DNA from: Novosphingobium sp. PhB57
Lineage (GTDB): Bacteria; Pseudomonadota; Alphaproteobacteria; Sphingomonadales; Sphingomonadaceae
Assembly: GCF_004342985.1 (NCBI RefSeq)
Contig: NZ_SMBO01000005.1
Span: 1 to 64,000, forward strand
Direction: 5' to 3'
DNA length: 64,000 nucleotides
The notes beneath the pieces were generated by a model. That model made no database searches and was not told where the DNA came from. It saw only the letters and a list, made by a program, of their open reading frames with translations. Below, in pieces: positions 1 to 9,401 of the stretch. Position 1 is the stretch's first letter, and the number at the start of each line of letters is the position of its first letter. The position numbers and the translations under genes were made by a program.

Positions 1-237
1 CGATCTCGATACCCGTTCGCATGCCGCATCGTCGCACGGCACCGAAAGAATGGGAATCCCTCAAGCGGACTCATTCGTTCCGATCAATCCACTAGCGACG
101 GCGCCAAAGCGCGCTTGCCGGGCGCGGGGATCGACGCCATTACGGTAGCCGATGTTCGGAGCGGCTTCACCAGGCGGTCCCCGGCCATAGCCCATATCCA
201 CGCGAAGATTGCTGAACTCGACGGAGACAGATCATGA
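1..237 (+). CDS. 3' end of an unrecognised gene (partial, runs in from the left)
   Basis: A reading frame is open from the first base of the window to a TGA at 235-237, 78 codons without a stop. It ends in an Arg/Ala/His-rich stretch closing with AELDGDRS. The TGA overlaps the ATG of the next gene as ATGA, the usual arrangement of co-translated genes in this window. I do not recognise the protein and too little is visible to assign a family. An open frame of this length can arise by chance at high GC, so the main support is the overlap. Confidence 0.35.
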   Translation, partial: RSRYPFACRIVARHRKNGNPSSGLIRSDQSTSDGAKARLPGAGIDAITVADVRSGFTRRSPAIAHIHAKIAELDGDRS

Positions 238-536
238 CATCGTGCCCCCATAGCAGCACCATCAATCAGGTCACGCCAAGCGCGCGCGGCTGCGAGGAAT
301 GCCTCAAGATCGGGAGCCCCTGGCTGCACTTGCGCATCTGCCGCAGCTGTGGCCACGTCGGCTGCTGCGACCAGTCCCCGCACCGCCACGCCACCGCGCA
401 CTTCCACGCGGCACACCATCCTATCATCGAGGGATACGACCCGCCCGAAGGCTGGGGCTGGTGCTACGTCGACGAGGAAATGATCGACCTGCCCGACCAG
501 ACGCCGCAGCTGGGGCCGATTCCGCGCTACTACTAG
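234..536 (+). CDS. Stand-alone UBP-type zinc-finger protein
   Basis: A 100-residue protein made almost entirely of a UBP-type (ubiquitin-hydrolase-like) zinc finger. Visible ligands are the N-terminal Cys, the CEEC pair near residue 21, the CRSCGHVGCCD cluster near residues 37-47 and a His-rich segment (HRHATAHFHAAHHP) near residues 51-64. In eukaryotes this fold binds the free ubiquitin C-terminus. The bacterial single-domain versions have no established role, and I infer only zinc binding. The length matches the bacterial family. The ATG sits in an ATGA overlap with the partial upstream frame, with a GGAGA-type ribosome site a few bases upstream. Confidence 0.8.
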   Translation: MTSCPHSSTINQVTPSARGCEECLKIGSPWLHLRICRSCGHVGCCDQSPHRHATAHFHAAHHPIIEGYDPPEGWGWCYVDEEMIDLPDQTPQLGPIPRYY

Positions 537-609
537 GGCGTGAACGCAGGTACCAAGGCGGCCAGGGGCGTTGAGCAGTCTCCCGGTCGTTGCATGATGG
601 CGCCCATCC

Positions 610-1182
610 TTGGAAGAAGCCGCTGGTTGGATCGCCCCCGCCGCAACGATGATCGCGGCCATGATGACCGCGTCCAACCTCGGCGCCCGCGTGACGGGAT
701 GGGGCTTTGTCGTGTTTACCCTCGGCTCCATCGCCTGGTCGGTGATCGGGCTCTCGTCCGGCCAGACCAACCTGCTTGCCACCAATGGCTTCCTGACACT
801 GGTGAGCCTGATTGGCGTCTGGCGCTGGCTCGGCAAGCAGCGCGCCTATGAGGACGGCGACAAGTCCGCCACCGAGGAGAGCCGGCGCTCTGCCTCTCCC
901 ACGCTGTCCACCGCCAGCGGGATCGCCGGAATGCCCGTGACCGCCAGAGACGGAACATCCATCGGCAAAGCCCTCGAGGCGCTGATCGCTTGCGAGGACG
1001 CGGCGCTGAGCTATGTCGTGATCGCGTCGAGCGGTGTCGGCGGGATTGGCGAGGAACTGCGCGCCGTCGCCCGGGCCGACCTCACCTTTGCAGGCGACAG
1101 TCTGAAACTGCGGCGCGAAGCGGCCTGGTTCCAGGCCTTGCCGCCGCTGGCCGATGGCGACTGGCCACCCGCGCCGGAATAG
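610..1182 (+). CDS. Membrane protein with PRC-barrel-like C-terminus
   Basis: A 190-residue protein. Residues 8-30, 30-50 and 55-75 give two or three hydrophobic helices ending in WRWLGKQ. A polar linker of about 35 residues leads to a cytosolic module beginning GIAGMPVTARDGTSIGKALE, which resembles a PRC-barrel domain. It has no known enzymatic role. I chose the TTG at 610 because the hydrophobic block starts directly after it and a stop lies just upstream at 595-597. The ATG at 649 would cut into the first helix. No strong ribosome site precedes either start. It probably forms a separate transcription unit after a 73-bp gap. Confidence 0.65.
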   Translation: MEEAAGWIAPAATMIAAMMTASNLGARVTGWGFVVFTLGSIAWSVIGLSSGQTNLLATNGFLTLVSLIGVWRWLGKQRAYEDGDKSATEESRRSASPTLSTASGIAGMPVTARDGTSIGKALEALIACEDAALSYVVIASSGVGGIGEELRAVARADLTFAGDSLKLRREAAWFQALPPLADGDWPPAPE

Positions 1183-1210
1183 AAACCGCTGCCAGAGCGC
1201 CCTGCCAAAA

Positions 1211-1588
1211 CTATCGGGGAACGATGGCAGGCCCAGCGCCGGGCGAGGGGTCCTGCGTGATCCACACCGGGTTAGAATAGCACCACCGATCGGCATCGGG
1301 GTCTTCGCCCTCTGCGTCGAGGGCCGGTTCGCCCTCTCCGGTATTGGTGCCGCGAAGCCGGATGTAATAGGGCGTCGAGGCTGGCGGCAGCGGGAAATCG
1401 ACGACGACCTCGCCCCTGTTCACCTGCTTTTCCGACAGCACATGGCGCTTCGGCACATGGCTGTCCGGGGCACCGGCCCGCACGGAGCCCAGGATCACAT
1501 CCACGTGATCCCATCGTTTATGAACGGGTGTTCGTCGCGGTTCGAAAGTCCGTCTCTCAGGAGGCGGAATATGTAGTGTGAATGGCAA
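1211..1588 (-). pseudogene. C-terminal remnant of a probable PHP/CehA-like metallohydrolase
   Basis: Codons on the minus strand give up to 125 residues. From about residue 24 the sequence reads like the closing strands of PHP-domain (CehA/McbA-like) metallohydrolases: YYIRLRGT, then an acidic GEDPDADRW, then YSNPVWI just before the end. The first 23 residues are Arg/Pro-rich and look like read-through, and no metal-binding domain lies upstream in any frame. I therefore read this as the leftover 3' end of a much longer gene truncated at about position 1515. The family call comes from memory of how such proteins end and is uncertain. The 58 bases to the next gene (1589-1646) hold nothing I recognise. 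Confidence 0.4.
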
Positions 1589-1646
1589 TCGGGCCGGAAA
1601 GGCAAGAAAGATCGGGTGCGGCCGCCCCGTTCAACGCCCCGGCCGA

Positions 1647-3164
1647 TTACTGCGGCCCCGCGCACCGGAAGCTGGCGGCGCGCTTCGGGTCTCCGCTGCC
1701 AAGGTAGCGGGCGGCCTGGGGATAAGGGCATAGCGGGCGCTCTGCCGCGACTTTGCCGTTTTCGCGCTTGATCGACAGGATCGCTCCGGGGACCGTGCCC
1801 GTGTCGAGCCAGCGTTCCAGCGCGGAGAGCATGTCATGCTCGGGCGCCCGGTCCAAGCCCTCGCCGCCGGTGGCGCCGAACAGGTCGGGGCCGGTGCCGC
1901 CCACGCAGTGGTCCATGCCCGGCACCATGTAGAGCCGCAGGAAGTCCGACACCCCGCCCATCCGCGCCGTCACCGCGTGGAAATAGCCGGTGGTCGACTG
2001 CGCCAGCACCAGCGGATCGGCCCAGCCCTGGTACATCAACAGCTTGCCGCCCCGCGCGCGAAAGGCGGTGAGATCGGGATTGTCGGCATGGAGGTTCATC
2101 ACCCGGTCGATGGCGGGCAGATCGTCGGCAATGCGGAAGGTGGCGGCATCCCAGGTCCGGTCGCGATGAACCCCGTCTCCGAACAGCGACACCGCCAGAT
2201 AGGGAGGCCCCGGCGTGAACGGCTCGGGCAGCGGCGTGGCGCTGACGGGAACGCCGGGCAGAATGCCGGAATCGATGCGCTTGCCGTTCTCGTCGTGAAG
2301 CGGACCATAGATCCGCCGGGCGAAAGCGATCTGCGCGGCGCTGAGGCACGCGCCGGAGCCGGGGCGGCAGAGCAGTTCGCCCAGGTCGAAACGGCAGGCG
2401 GCCGGGTTCGAGACAAGACCGTCCCTCACGCCGTCGTCGCCATCGCACCGGGCGGCACCCCTGCGGGCCACGAGCGTCCAGTCGGCCGCGGACATCAGCC
2501 CGGCATGGCGACGGTGCTCGATCATCTCCCACATGCGCCGCGCGCTCATGGCGGGGGTGTTGACGCCGGGTGCACCGGCCAGGATGCCGTCGTAGTCGCC
2601 GGGATAGCGCTGCGCCTCGGTCATGGCCTGGCGGCCCCCGCCCGAACAGCCAGAGAAGATCGCGCGGCGCACCGGCTTTTCGTAGAAGCCGGCGATCGCC
2701 GCCTTGGCCTTCACGGCCAGCAGGTGATTGGCGCGCTCCGCATAGTTCGCCGCGCGCTGCGGATCGCCCAGCAGCCAGTGCGGGTCGCTTGCCTTGTGGC
2801 CGGTGTCGGTGCTGGCGGCGGCATAGCCGCGCGACACGCCGCGTGCCAGTTCCCGGTAGTTGAAGCTGCCCGCCTGCCCGCCGACGCCGCCGGTCAGGAG
2901 GTGGCCGTTCCACGCGCGCTTCACCGGCAGCCACAGTTCGAAGCCGATCTCCTTCTCGATCACGCCTTCGATCCGGCAGAACCCGGCCTCAACTTTCGGC
3001 GCGCGGGCATCGGGAGAGGCAAAGCCGCTCCCCGCCGCGACCGGGGTGGCCCGCGTGATCCGCAAGTCCGGCACCGCGATCCGGGCCGCACCGTCGCAGG
3101 CCCCACCCGCCTCCACCGGCCCGGCGCCCAGCGACAAGGCCGCGAACAGCGCCAGCAAGGTCAT
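1647..3164 (-). CDS. Tannase/feruloyl esterase family hydrolase
   Basis: A 505-residue secreted serine esterase of the tannase/feruloyl esterase family, which cleaves esters of phenolic acids. A hydrophobic signal peptide ends near EAGG (residue 20). The family's CS-D-HC signature is complete: Cys173-Ser174 in GCSGGGRQ, Asp383 in QGWADPL and His419-Cys420 in PGMDHC, with the two cysteines expected to form a disulfide tying nucleophile to base. It is the last gene of a leftward operon. The start ATG lies one base past the stop of the CocE-like gene and has a GGGAGG ribosome site inside that gene. Substrate is not readable from sequence. The neighbouring receptor and esterases suggest a plant phenolic or other aromatic ester. 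Confidence 0.9.
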   Translation of the reverse strand: MTLLALFAALSLGAGPVEAGGACDGAARIAVPDLRITRATPVAAGSGFASPDARAPKVEAGFCRIEGVIEKEIGFELWLPVKRAWNGHLLTGGVGGQAGSFNYRELARGVSRGYAAASTDTGHKASDPHWLLGDPQRAANYAERANHLLAVKAKAAIAGFYEKPVRRAIFSGCSGGGRQAMTEAQRYPGDYDGILAGAPGVNTPAMSARRMWEMIEHRRHAGLMSAADWTLVARRGAARCDGDDGVRDGLVSNPAACRFDLGELLCRPGSGACLSAAQIAFARRIYGPLHDENGKRIDSGILPGVPVSATPLPEPFTPGPPYLAVSLFGDGVHRDRTWDAATFRIADDLPAIDRVMNLHADNPDLTAFRARGGKLLMYQGWADPLVLAQSTTGYFHAVTARMGGVSDFLRLYMVPGMDHCVGGTGPDLFGATGGEGLDRAPEHDMLSALERWLDTGTVPGAILSIKRENGKVAAERPLCPYPQAARYLGSGDPKRAASFRCAGPQ

Positions 3165-3165
3165 C

Positions 3166-4914
3166 TCAGCCTCCCTTTGCGGGGATCACGGGAAGGGCGA
3201 CCGAGGAGGCATGGGCCCGGTCGAAATAGACGGTGATGCGCGGCGGGGTGGCAATGTCGCGCGCGCGCTCGCGGTGGTCCGAACCGGTGACGGTGATCTG
3301 CATGCGGTGGCCCTTCCGGAACACCCAGGAAGTGGGCATCATGTCGAAGTGCAGGCGAACGGCCTCGCCCGGCTTCAGCGGCTGGGCGTCTTCCTTGTAG
3401 GCGCGGTGCCAGGGCACGCCGGCCGGCATCTTCCAGGGCGACGGCGCCTCCTTGCGCAGCGAGGCCTTCAGCCGCCCTTCGGTAACGACATGCACCGCAC
3501 CGTCCGGTCCCACGTCTTCCAGATAGGCGAAGACATTGGCGTCGGGCTGGTCGGCCGAGATCCAGAGGTCGGCGATGGCATTGCCGGTCACCTCGGTATC
3601 CGCCGGAAGCACGGCGCCCGCCATGCTCACCCCGTTGCCCGCGACATGGCAGGGCTGCACTTGCGATCCGGAACCGGCATCGGGGCACTTCACGTCATAG
3701 TTGGCGGTGAAAGTCACCGGCTTGCCGCGCCCCGCTGCGGCCGAGAGTTTCGCGCCGTCGAGGAAGAGGGCGCGCATCTGCGTCTGCCTGAGCGGCCAGT
3801 CCGTCGTCGCCCGCCACTCGGTGCCGGGGGCGGCGTTGACGGTGAAGTAGTGGATCGGCGCGTCCTTCTCCACGCCGGTCTCGATGCCCTTCAGATAGCG
3901 ATCGTAGAAGCGGTGCATCTCTTCGAGCAGCGCGAAATCGTCGCTGTTGCAGTGCTTCCACGGGCCGATGACGACGCGCGATCCGGGAATATTGGCATGG
4001 GCGATGAAGGCCTGGTCGCGCAGTTCGTCATTCCACCCGCCCTGGATGTACAGAGGCACCCCGCCGAGACGGATCTGGTCGGCATAGCTGGACGCGCTGC
4101 CTTCCGCCCAGAACCGGCTCGCGACCAGAGACGACCAGCTGTCGCGATAGGGAAGCTGCTTCCACATGTCGTAGAGCGGCGTGGAAAGCTGGTGTTCCTC
4201 GGCGGCCTGGCGCAGGATCACCTTGTTCTCGTCCCCATCGACGGGCGAGACCTTCATGTCGTCCTCGATCGTGCGCGTCGGGCCGGTGCCCCACTGCGCG
4301 AAGATGCCGCCGCGGCGGAAGGCATCGTACTTGTTCCAGGAGAAGCAGCCCGCGAAGACCGCCTTGAGCGCGGGCGGACGCATGGTCATGACATGCATCG
4401 CCGCATCGCCGGTGTTCGAGCAGCCGTAGACCCCCACCTTGCCGTCCGACCAGGGCTGCGACGCCAGCCACTGCGTCATGTCGAAGGCGTCCTGTGCCTC
4501 GTTGCGATCGTGATAGCCGCGCCGCACGCCGGTGGACTGGCCGTTCCCCCGCCGCGCCACCTGCACCACGACATAGCCGTAGCGGGTGAGTTCCTGGATG
4601 CGGCGATAGTCGCTCACCCGCTCGCCCGCCCCGTCGGCGGTCTGCTGCGAGATCGACAGCGTGTGGTGCCAGATCACCGGGAAACGGCCGTCGACCGGCT
4701 GGCCGTTCCTGGTCGGGCGGTCCACCCGGATCGCCAGCTTCACCCCGTCGCGCATCTCCACATAGCGCGAGGAGGACGCCATGCCGTCATACGTGGCAGC
4801 GGGCTGGTAATGGCCGAAGCTGCTCTGCGGGGCCTGGGCATGCGCCGTCCCGGCGGAGAGGGCTGCCATGACGAGAGAGGGGGCGAGAAGAGATGCGGAC
4901 AGCGGCTTCATCAT
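3166..4914 (-). CDS. CocE/NonD family (X-Pro dipeptidyl-peptidase S15-like) hydrolase
   Basis: A 582-residue exported serine hydrolase of the CocE/NonD family: an alpha/beta-hydrolase domain (about residues 50-330) followed by a beta-sandwich domain (about 350-580). The nucleophile is Ser166 in VYGCSNTGD. The usual aromatic residue after the serine is Asn here. GPWKHC near residue 265 supplies the expected catalytic histidine. A signal peptide ends at AHA-QAP (residue 26). I placed the start at 4914, where tandem ATGs follow a GAGAG site; a longer frame reaches 4941 but adds nothing hydrophobic. Family members hydrolyse acyl esters such as cocaine, and some cleave amides. It lies between two other hydrolases in one operon. 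Confidence 0.88.
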   Translation of the reverse strand: MMKPLSASLLAPSLVMAALSAGTAHAQAPQSSFGHYQPAATYDGMASSSRYVEMRDGVKLAIRVDRPTRNGQPVDGRFPVIWHHTLSISQQTADGAGERVSDYRRIQELTRYGYVVVQVARRGNGQSTGVRRGYHDRNEAQDAFDMTQWLASQPWSDGKVGVYGCSNTGDAAMHVMTMRPPALKAVFAGCFSWNKYDAFRRGGIFAQWGTGPTRTIEDDMKVSPVDGDENKVILRQAAEEHQLSTPLYDMWKQLPYRDSWSSLVASRFWAEGSASSYADQIRLGGVPLYIQGGWNDELRDQAFIAHANIPGSRVVIGPWKHCNSDDFALLEEMHRFYDRYLKGIETGVEKDAPIHYFTVNAAPGTEWRATTDWPLRQTQMRALFLDGAKLSAAAGRGKPVTFTANYDVKCPDAGSGSQVQPCHVAGNGVSMAGAVLPADTEVTGNAIADLWISADQPDANVFAYLEDVGPDGAVHVVTEGRLKASLRKEAPSPWKMPAGVPWHRAYKEDAQPLKPGEAVRLHFDMMPTSWVFRKGHRMQITVTGSDHRERARDIATPPRITVYFDRAHASSVALPVIPAKGG

Positions 4915-4969
4915 TTCAGACGTACTCTCGAATGGAAACACACAGGATCAGGCACGGGGAGCAGGCGGA

Positions 4970-6526
4970 TCAGTGCACCGGGAACTGGGCCTCGGCATCG
5001 CGGCGGGCCTTGGCCTTGAGCGCGGCGGCATCCTCGGGCAGCAGCCAGCGCTGCTTCACCATGGCGTCGACTTGCGTATCGTAGCGGCGGACGAAAGCCT
5101 GCGCCGAGCCGTATCGGGCCTTGAGCGTCGCGGCGTCCAGGTTGGTCCGCACGAAGATCGGGCGACCCTTGGCCGGCGTGCAGGCAGGCAGATCAGTGCC
5201 CTTGTAGGGGCCGTAGGAGGCCAGCGGCACCTTGAACTCCGCCACCGGAAGCCCGCCCACCGGATTGCCCGTGGCATCGCGGCGGATCTTGTCGCCGTCC
5301 CACGCCAGCAGCGGCGCGTGCGGCGGCGCAACGCCCTTGTCCGCCCATTGCCGCAAGTTCTCGACCGCCGCGCGCGCCAGTGCGCCATGAGGGACATCGC
5401 TGATCGGCAGACGGCAGGTGTTGAGCGCGTCCTCCCCCTTCACGCCCGCCAGCGGATAGCCCTTGGCCGCCAGCTGCAGGAAATTCGGGCGCTTCTCGCG
5501 CGGTGGATTGCCGTCGATCATGCTGGCGCTGTGGACCACCGCGCCGAGCTCGTAGATCCGGTGCGCCCCCACTCTGGCGTCGCTGTCGGGCGTCTGCGGT
5601 CCGGGGCCGGTGCCCACCTCGAACTCGGACATGAATTCGATCACCGGCACGTCGATCGGCTTCAGGCTGCGGCGCGGATCGTCGTTGCGGGTCTGCGCTT
5701 CCTCGCTGTTGAGCGGGATATAGCCGCCGCCATTCCAGCGCGAGGATATGCCGATCAGGTAGCCGTCGAACACCGGCTTGCCGTTCGGCAGGCGCGCGCG
5801 GTCATGGAAGCCTTCGTTGATGAAGGTCCGCTGGACGCTGCCGGTGAAGGACCAGCCGCCCACCAGCATGCGCCGAACCTTCAACCCGCGCAAAGGGTTC
5901 TCCGCGCGGTCGCTCCGCAGCAGGGCGCCGATATCCGCCATGACCTGATAGCGGATGCCGTCCTCCTTCGGCCACTGGATCGCGCCGTAGCGCTGGGGCT
6001 CGAACCACTGGAGCACCTGGCTCTGCGCGGTCGGCACCGGTCCCTTGGCCGAAATCACGCGTGAGGGTGCATCGTCGCCCAGCCCCGCCGCCACGTAGAT
6101 GTCGCCATGCGCCATCATGTAGCCGGACATCGCCACCCAGTGCGACGTGCCGCCCTGGGAGGGGTGGATCGGCTCGAAATGCACGACGCCGCTGAACTTC
6201 GCCGGATCCTTCGGGCGCCGCACGATGATGCGGGTGCCATAGGGAATGTCTTTGGCCAGCACCGCGAGCGTGCCCGAAGGATCGCGCCGGTAGGCATCGG
6301 CCGTGCCGTGGAGGAAGTATTCCTCCTCGACATAGCCCGCCGCGGCCAGGTCCACGGCCGGTACCGCGCCCGGCACCCAGGCCGTGTTGTAGACCTGGCT
6401 GTCCGCCGTGACGGGGATCGGGCCGTCGACCTTGTCGATCCCCGCCCAGGCCGGGACCGAGGCCGTGAGCGCCCCGGCCAGGATCATCATCGGGCCGCAC
6501 ACTGCCCGGCGCATCGGACCCGCCAT
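4970..6526 (-). CDS. Secreted alpha/beta-hydrolase-domain protein
   Basis: A 518-residue exported protein with the long alpha/beta-hydrolase domain found in secreted hydrolases of proteobacteria. The start reads MAGPMRRAVCG and a signal peptide ends near PAWAG. The segment MLVGGWSFTGS (about residues 196-206) occupies the place of a nucleophile elbow, and RIYELGAVVHSAS is typical of the family. The reaction is probably ester or lactone hydrolysis; no substrate is known for close relatives. The ATG overlaps the receptor stop as TGATG, so the gene is translationally coupled to the TonB receptor. Frames extending further upstream only overlap the receptor and were rejected. Fifty-five bases separate it from the CocE-like gene. 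Confidence 0.8.
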   Translation of the reverse strand: MAGPMRRAVCGPMMILAGALTASVPAWAGIDKVDGPIPVTADSQVYNTAWVPGAVPAVDLAAAGYVEEEYFLHGTADAYRRDPSGTLAVLAKDIPYGTRIIVRRPKDPAKFSGVVHFEPIHPSQGGTSHWVAMSGYMMAHGDIYVAAGLGDDAPSRVISAKGPVPTAQSQVLQWFEPQRYGAIQWPKEDGIRYQVMADIGALLRSDRAENPLRGLKVRRMLVGGWSFTGSVQRTFINEGFHDRARLPNGKPVFDGYLIGISSRWNGGGYIPLNSEEAQTRNDDPRRSLKPIDVPVIEFMSEFEVGTGPGPQTPDSDARVGAHRIYELGAVVHSASMIDGNPPREKRPNFLQLAAKGYPLAGVKGEDALNTCRLPISDVPHGALARAAVENLRQWADKGVAPPHAPLLAWDGDKIRRDATGNPVGGLPVAEFKVPLASYGPYKGTDLPACTPAKGRPIFVRTNLDAATLKARYGSAQAFVRRYDTQVDAMVKQRWLLPEDAAALKAKARRDAEAQFPVH

Positions 6527-9234
6527 CAGAACGTCTTGCTCAGCGAGAGGGAGACCATGCGGCCGATGGCACTGGTGGTCTGCGGATCGAAGCCCCCGCC
6601 GCCGCCGTTGGAGGTCGGCGCAAGGTCCACGAACGGCGGGTCGCGGTCGAACAGGTTCTGCACGTCCAGCCCGATCTTCACGCCCTCGGTGCCGGGAATG
6701 CCGGTGCCCTGCAGATCGTAGGACAAGCGCAGATCCACGGTGGTGTAGGACTTGATGCGCTCGACCGGGGTGACATACGTGTTGTTGTACCCGTTCTGCC
6801 AGGCCACCACCACGCTGCCGTCGAACCCGCCCTTGGACCAGCCGGCGATGCCGCGGGCCCGCCACTTGAGCGGATAGTCGATATTGTTGGCCTGATCGAT
6901 CACCGGGCTGTCGGGCGTAATGCCGACCTTGTAGGTGAAGAAGTGCGTGCCCCGCAGCGAGAAGCGGATGTCGCCCGCGCTCTCGGTCGGGATCGGGACC
7001 GAAAGCCCGAAGTCGAGACCGCGCGTGATCGTCGTGCCCAGGTTGCTGGGGCGCCCGTCGATGAAGACCCCGGCCGCCTGCGCATTGGCGGCCGTGCCGC
7101 CGTTGACGTTGAGACCCGAGGCCACCAGATCCGCGATGCGGGACTGTGCCGCCGCGCCCCGCGTGATGATCGAGCCGAACAGGTTTTCCTGACGCAGCAC
7201 GTTCAGGTTCGACAGATAGCCGTTGATCTGCCCTTCGTAGACGATGTCGAAATAGTTCAGGCTGAACACGGCGCGCGGCAGGAAGGCCGGCGAATATTCG
7301 CCGCCGAACGACCAGGTCCGCGCCGTCTCGGGCTTCAGATCGGTATTGCCGCCCGAAAGCGCCACGCCCTGCACCGTGGTGCCGACGGTGGGGTCGTAGT
7401 AGTTCTGGATATAGAGCTGAGTGCCGCCGGCACTCACCAGCTGCGTGAGCAAGGGCGCGCGGAAGGATTCGCCGTAGCTGCCGTGCAGCTTCAGGTCCGC
7501 CACCGGTTCCCAGTTGATGCCGATCTTGGGGTTCTTGGTGGTGCCCACGTCGCTGTACTTGTCGATACGGCCGGCCACGTCGAGCTGCAGGCTGTGGAAG
7601 CCCGGGATGGCATTGCCCGGTCCGAAGATCGGCACCAGCATTTCGGCATAGGCCGACTTCACGTTGCGCGAGAGGCGGAGGTCAGTGCCGGTCTGGGCTT
7701 CCAGCCGCCCGCGCAGCTGCCCCGTGCGCAATTTGAGCTGGTAGTATTCCGCGCCGATGGCCAGCTTCACGTCACCGCCGGGCAGCGTGAACAGGGTGCC
7801 GTCCAGCTTCGCCTCCGCCGCCTTCATGCGGCTGATGCCCTGCGTGGTGCTGACGTTGTTCATGATCGCGGCGATCACGTCGGGATCGTTGACCGAAGTG
7901 CCGAAGGGATTGAAGGCCATGGCCGGGTTGCTGCTGGCCAGAGCGGCGGCCAGTGCGGCGGAATCCGTCTGGCTGCCCTGGGTGAACACCCTGTCCTTGT
8001 TCCAGCCGTAGCTGCCGTAGGCGTCCAGCTGCCAGTCTCCGAACAGGTCCGCGGTGATCCCCGCCGTGCCCTGGATCGTCTTGGAGGTGATGTCCGAGGT
8101 CGAATAAGGGCCGTAGTCGTTGACGAAGGAATACTGCACGATCTCGCTGGCAGGGCTGGTTCCGGCAGGGGCCACGAAGAAGGCGTTGCTGCGCGGCACG
8201 TTCAGGTTCTGCGCCGCCACTTGTCCCCGCCGCACGGCATCGCGCCGAGAGGCATAGACATCGGCGTAGAAGCGGATCCCGTCCGTGATGTCCTGGTCGA
8301 AGTTGATGGTGCCCGCGTTGATCTCCTGCTGCGGCACCAGATCGATGGCCTTCAGGTTGTCGCACTTGTTGCTGGTGCCCGCGACGAGGCCGCCCGGCGT
8401 CGCGCCGCCCGCGGGGATCGCGTAGCTGCGGCCGCCGGTCACGATATTGCCCGGCGCGCATTGGGTCACGCGGTAGTCCGCACCCCCGCGCGCGGTCAGG
8501 TCGGCGCCGTAGAAGTCGCGGTCCTGGCCGCTCAGGTTGCTGCGATACGTGTGCTGGAAGGTTGCGGTGACCTGGCCGGTCGACCACTTGTGGCCGGCGA
8601 TCATGCCGATCTGGCTTTCCAGGTAGTGATCCGCGACGCCGTGCTGGACCTCGATCTGCGCGCCTTCGTAGTTCCGGCGCAGGATCAGGTTGGCAACGCC
8701 CGCCACCGCGTCAGAACCGTAGACCGCCGAGGCACCGTCCGCGATCACTTCCACCCGCTCAAGCGCAAGGGTGGGAATGGTGGAGGGGTCGATCGTGGCC
8801 CCGGTCGTGCCTTGCGGCACCGCGCGGCGGCCGTTGATGAGCGTCAGCGTGGCATAAGGGCCGATGCCGCGCAGATTGATGGAGTTGCCATAGACCACGT
8901 TGCCCGCGCCGCCCGCACCGCTGCGGCTGGTATCGGAAACGCCGTAATTGGTGATCTGCGGGGTTTCCTGAAGCACCTTGATCGTGGTGGTCGCCGCCGA
9001 CTGCTCGATCTCCGCGCGGCCCACGGCAACCAGCGGGGAACCGACCGGGGCAGCCCCGCGAATGCTGGTGCCGGTAACGATGATTTCCTGGACCGTCGGC
9101 GCTTCGGCTTCCTCTGCCTGCGGCTGCGGGGCCGCATCCTGGGCCCAGGCCGGCGTCGCCACGAGCGCGAAAACGGCCATGGCCCGACGCGAAACCAGGC
9201 GGGAAACGGGGTGACGCAAGGTAATGCGCGACAT
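6526..9234 (-). CDS. TonB-dependent outer-membrane receptor of the esterase operon
   Basis: A 902-residue TonB-dependent receptor without an STN signalling domain. A signal peptide ends at PAWA-QDA, a TonB-box region (VQEIIVTGTS) follows, then the plug (LRGIGPYATLTLINGRR, VEVIADGASAVYGSDA) and the 22-strand barrel closing with an aromatic residue (LSLSKTF). The start at 9234 is fixed by a GGGAGG site seven bases upstream; the frame runs on to 9267 without a ribosome site. It heads an operon with three secreted hydrolases, so it probably imports the esters they cleave. A TTGACA promoter with a candidate MarR site lies about 195 bases upstream. Confidence 0.92.
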   Translation of the reverse strand: MSRITLRHPVSRLVSRRAMAVFALVATPAWAQDAAPQPQAEEAEAPTVQEIIVTGTSIRGAAPVGSPLVAVGRAEIEQSAATTTIKVLQETPQITNYGVSDTSRSGAGGAGNVVYGNSINLRGIGPYATLTLINGRRAVPQGTTGATIDPSTIPTLALERVEVIADGASAVYGSDAVAGVANLILRRNYEGAQIEVQHGVADHYLESQIGMIAGHKWSTGQVTATFQHTYRSNLSGQDRDFYGADLTARGGADYRVTQCAPGNIVTGGRSYAIPAGGATPGGLVAGTSNKCDNLKAIDLVPQQEINAGTINFDQDITDGIRFYADVYASRRDAVRRGQVAAQNLNVPRSNAFFVAPAGTSPASEIVQYSFVNDYGPYSTSDITSKTIQGTAGITADLFGDWQLDAYGSYGWNKDRVFTQGSQTDSAALAAALASSNPAMAFNPFGTSVNDPDVIAAIMNNVSTTQGISRMKAAEAKLDGTLFTLPGGDVKLAIGAEYYQLKLRTGQLRGRLEAQTGTDLRLSRNVKSAYAEMLVPIFGPGNAIPGFHSLQLDVAGRIDKYSDVGTTKNPKIGINWEPVADLKLHGSYGESFRAPLLTQLVSAGGTQLYIQNYYDPTVGTTVQGVALSGGNTDLKPETARTWSFGGEYSPAFLPRAVFSLNYFDIVYEGQINGYLSNLNVLRQENLFGSIITRGAAAQSRIADLVASGLNVNGGTAANAQAAGVFIDGRPSNLGTTITRGLDFGLSVPIPTESAGDIRFSLRGTHFFTYKVGITPDSPVIDQANNIDYPLKWRARGIAGWSKGGFDGSVVVAWQNGYNNTYVTPVERIKSYTTVDLRLSYDLQGTGIPGTEGVKIGLDVQNLFDRDPPFVDLAPTSNGGGGGFDPQTTSAIGRMVSLSLSKTF

Positions 9235-9401
9235 GTATTGACCTCCCAACCCGGCAGCACCGGGCATTTATCGTTTCGGCGATCTCACCGGCGCGAAGGG
9301 AGCAACAGCAGGGTGCCCGACCGGGCACGACACGACCTCTCCACCCGTCGCAGCGGCGTTATCGCCGTCCGCAGGCGCTCCTTGGCGCCATCGACAACAC
9401 A

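Noticed and set aside
84..836. 250-codon frame on the minus strand
   Set aside because: It lies opposite the zinc-finger and PRC-barrel-like genes, whose proteins have clear family features. Its own product shows none.
1520..1560. tRNA-like GGTTCGAAAGTCC stretch near the remnant gene
   Set aside because: Resembles a T-arm, but no acceptor, D or anticodon stems can be paired around it, so no tRNA or attachment site is claimed.
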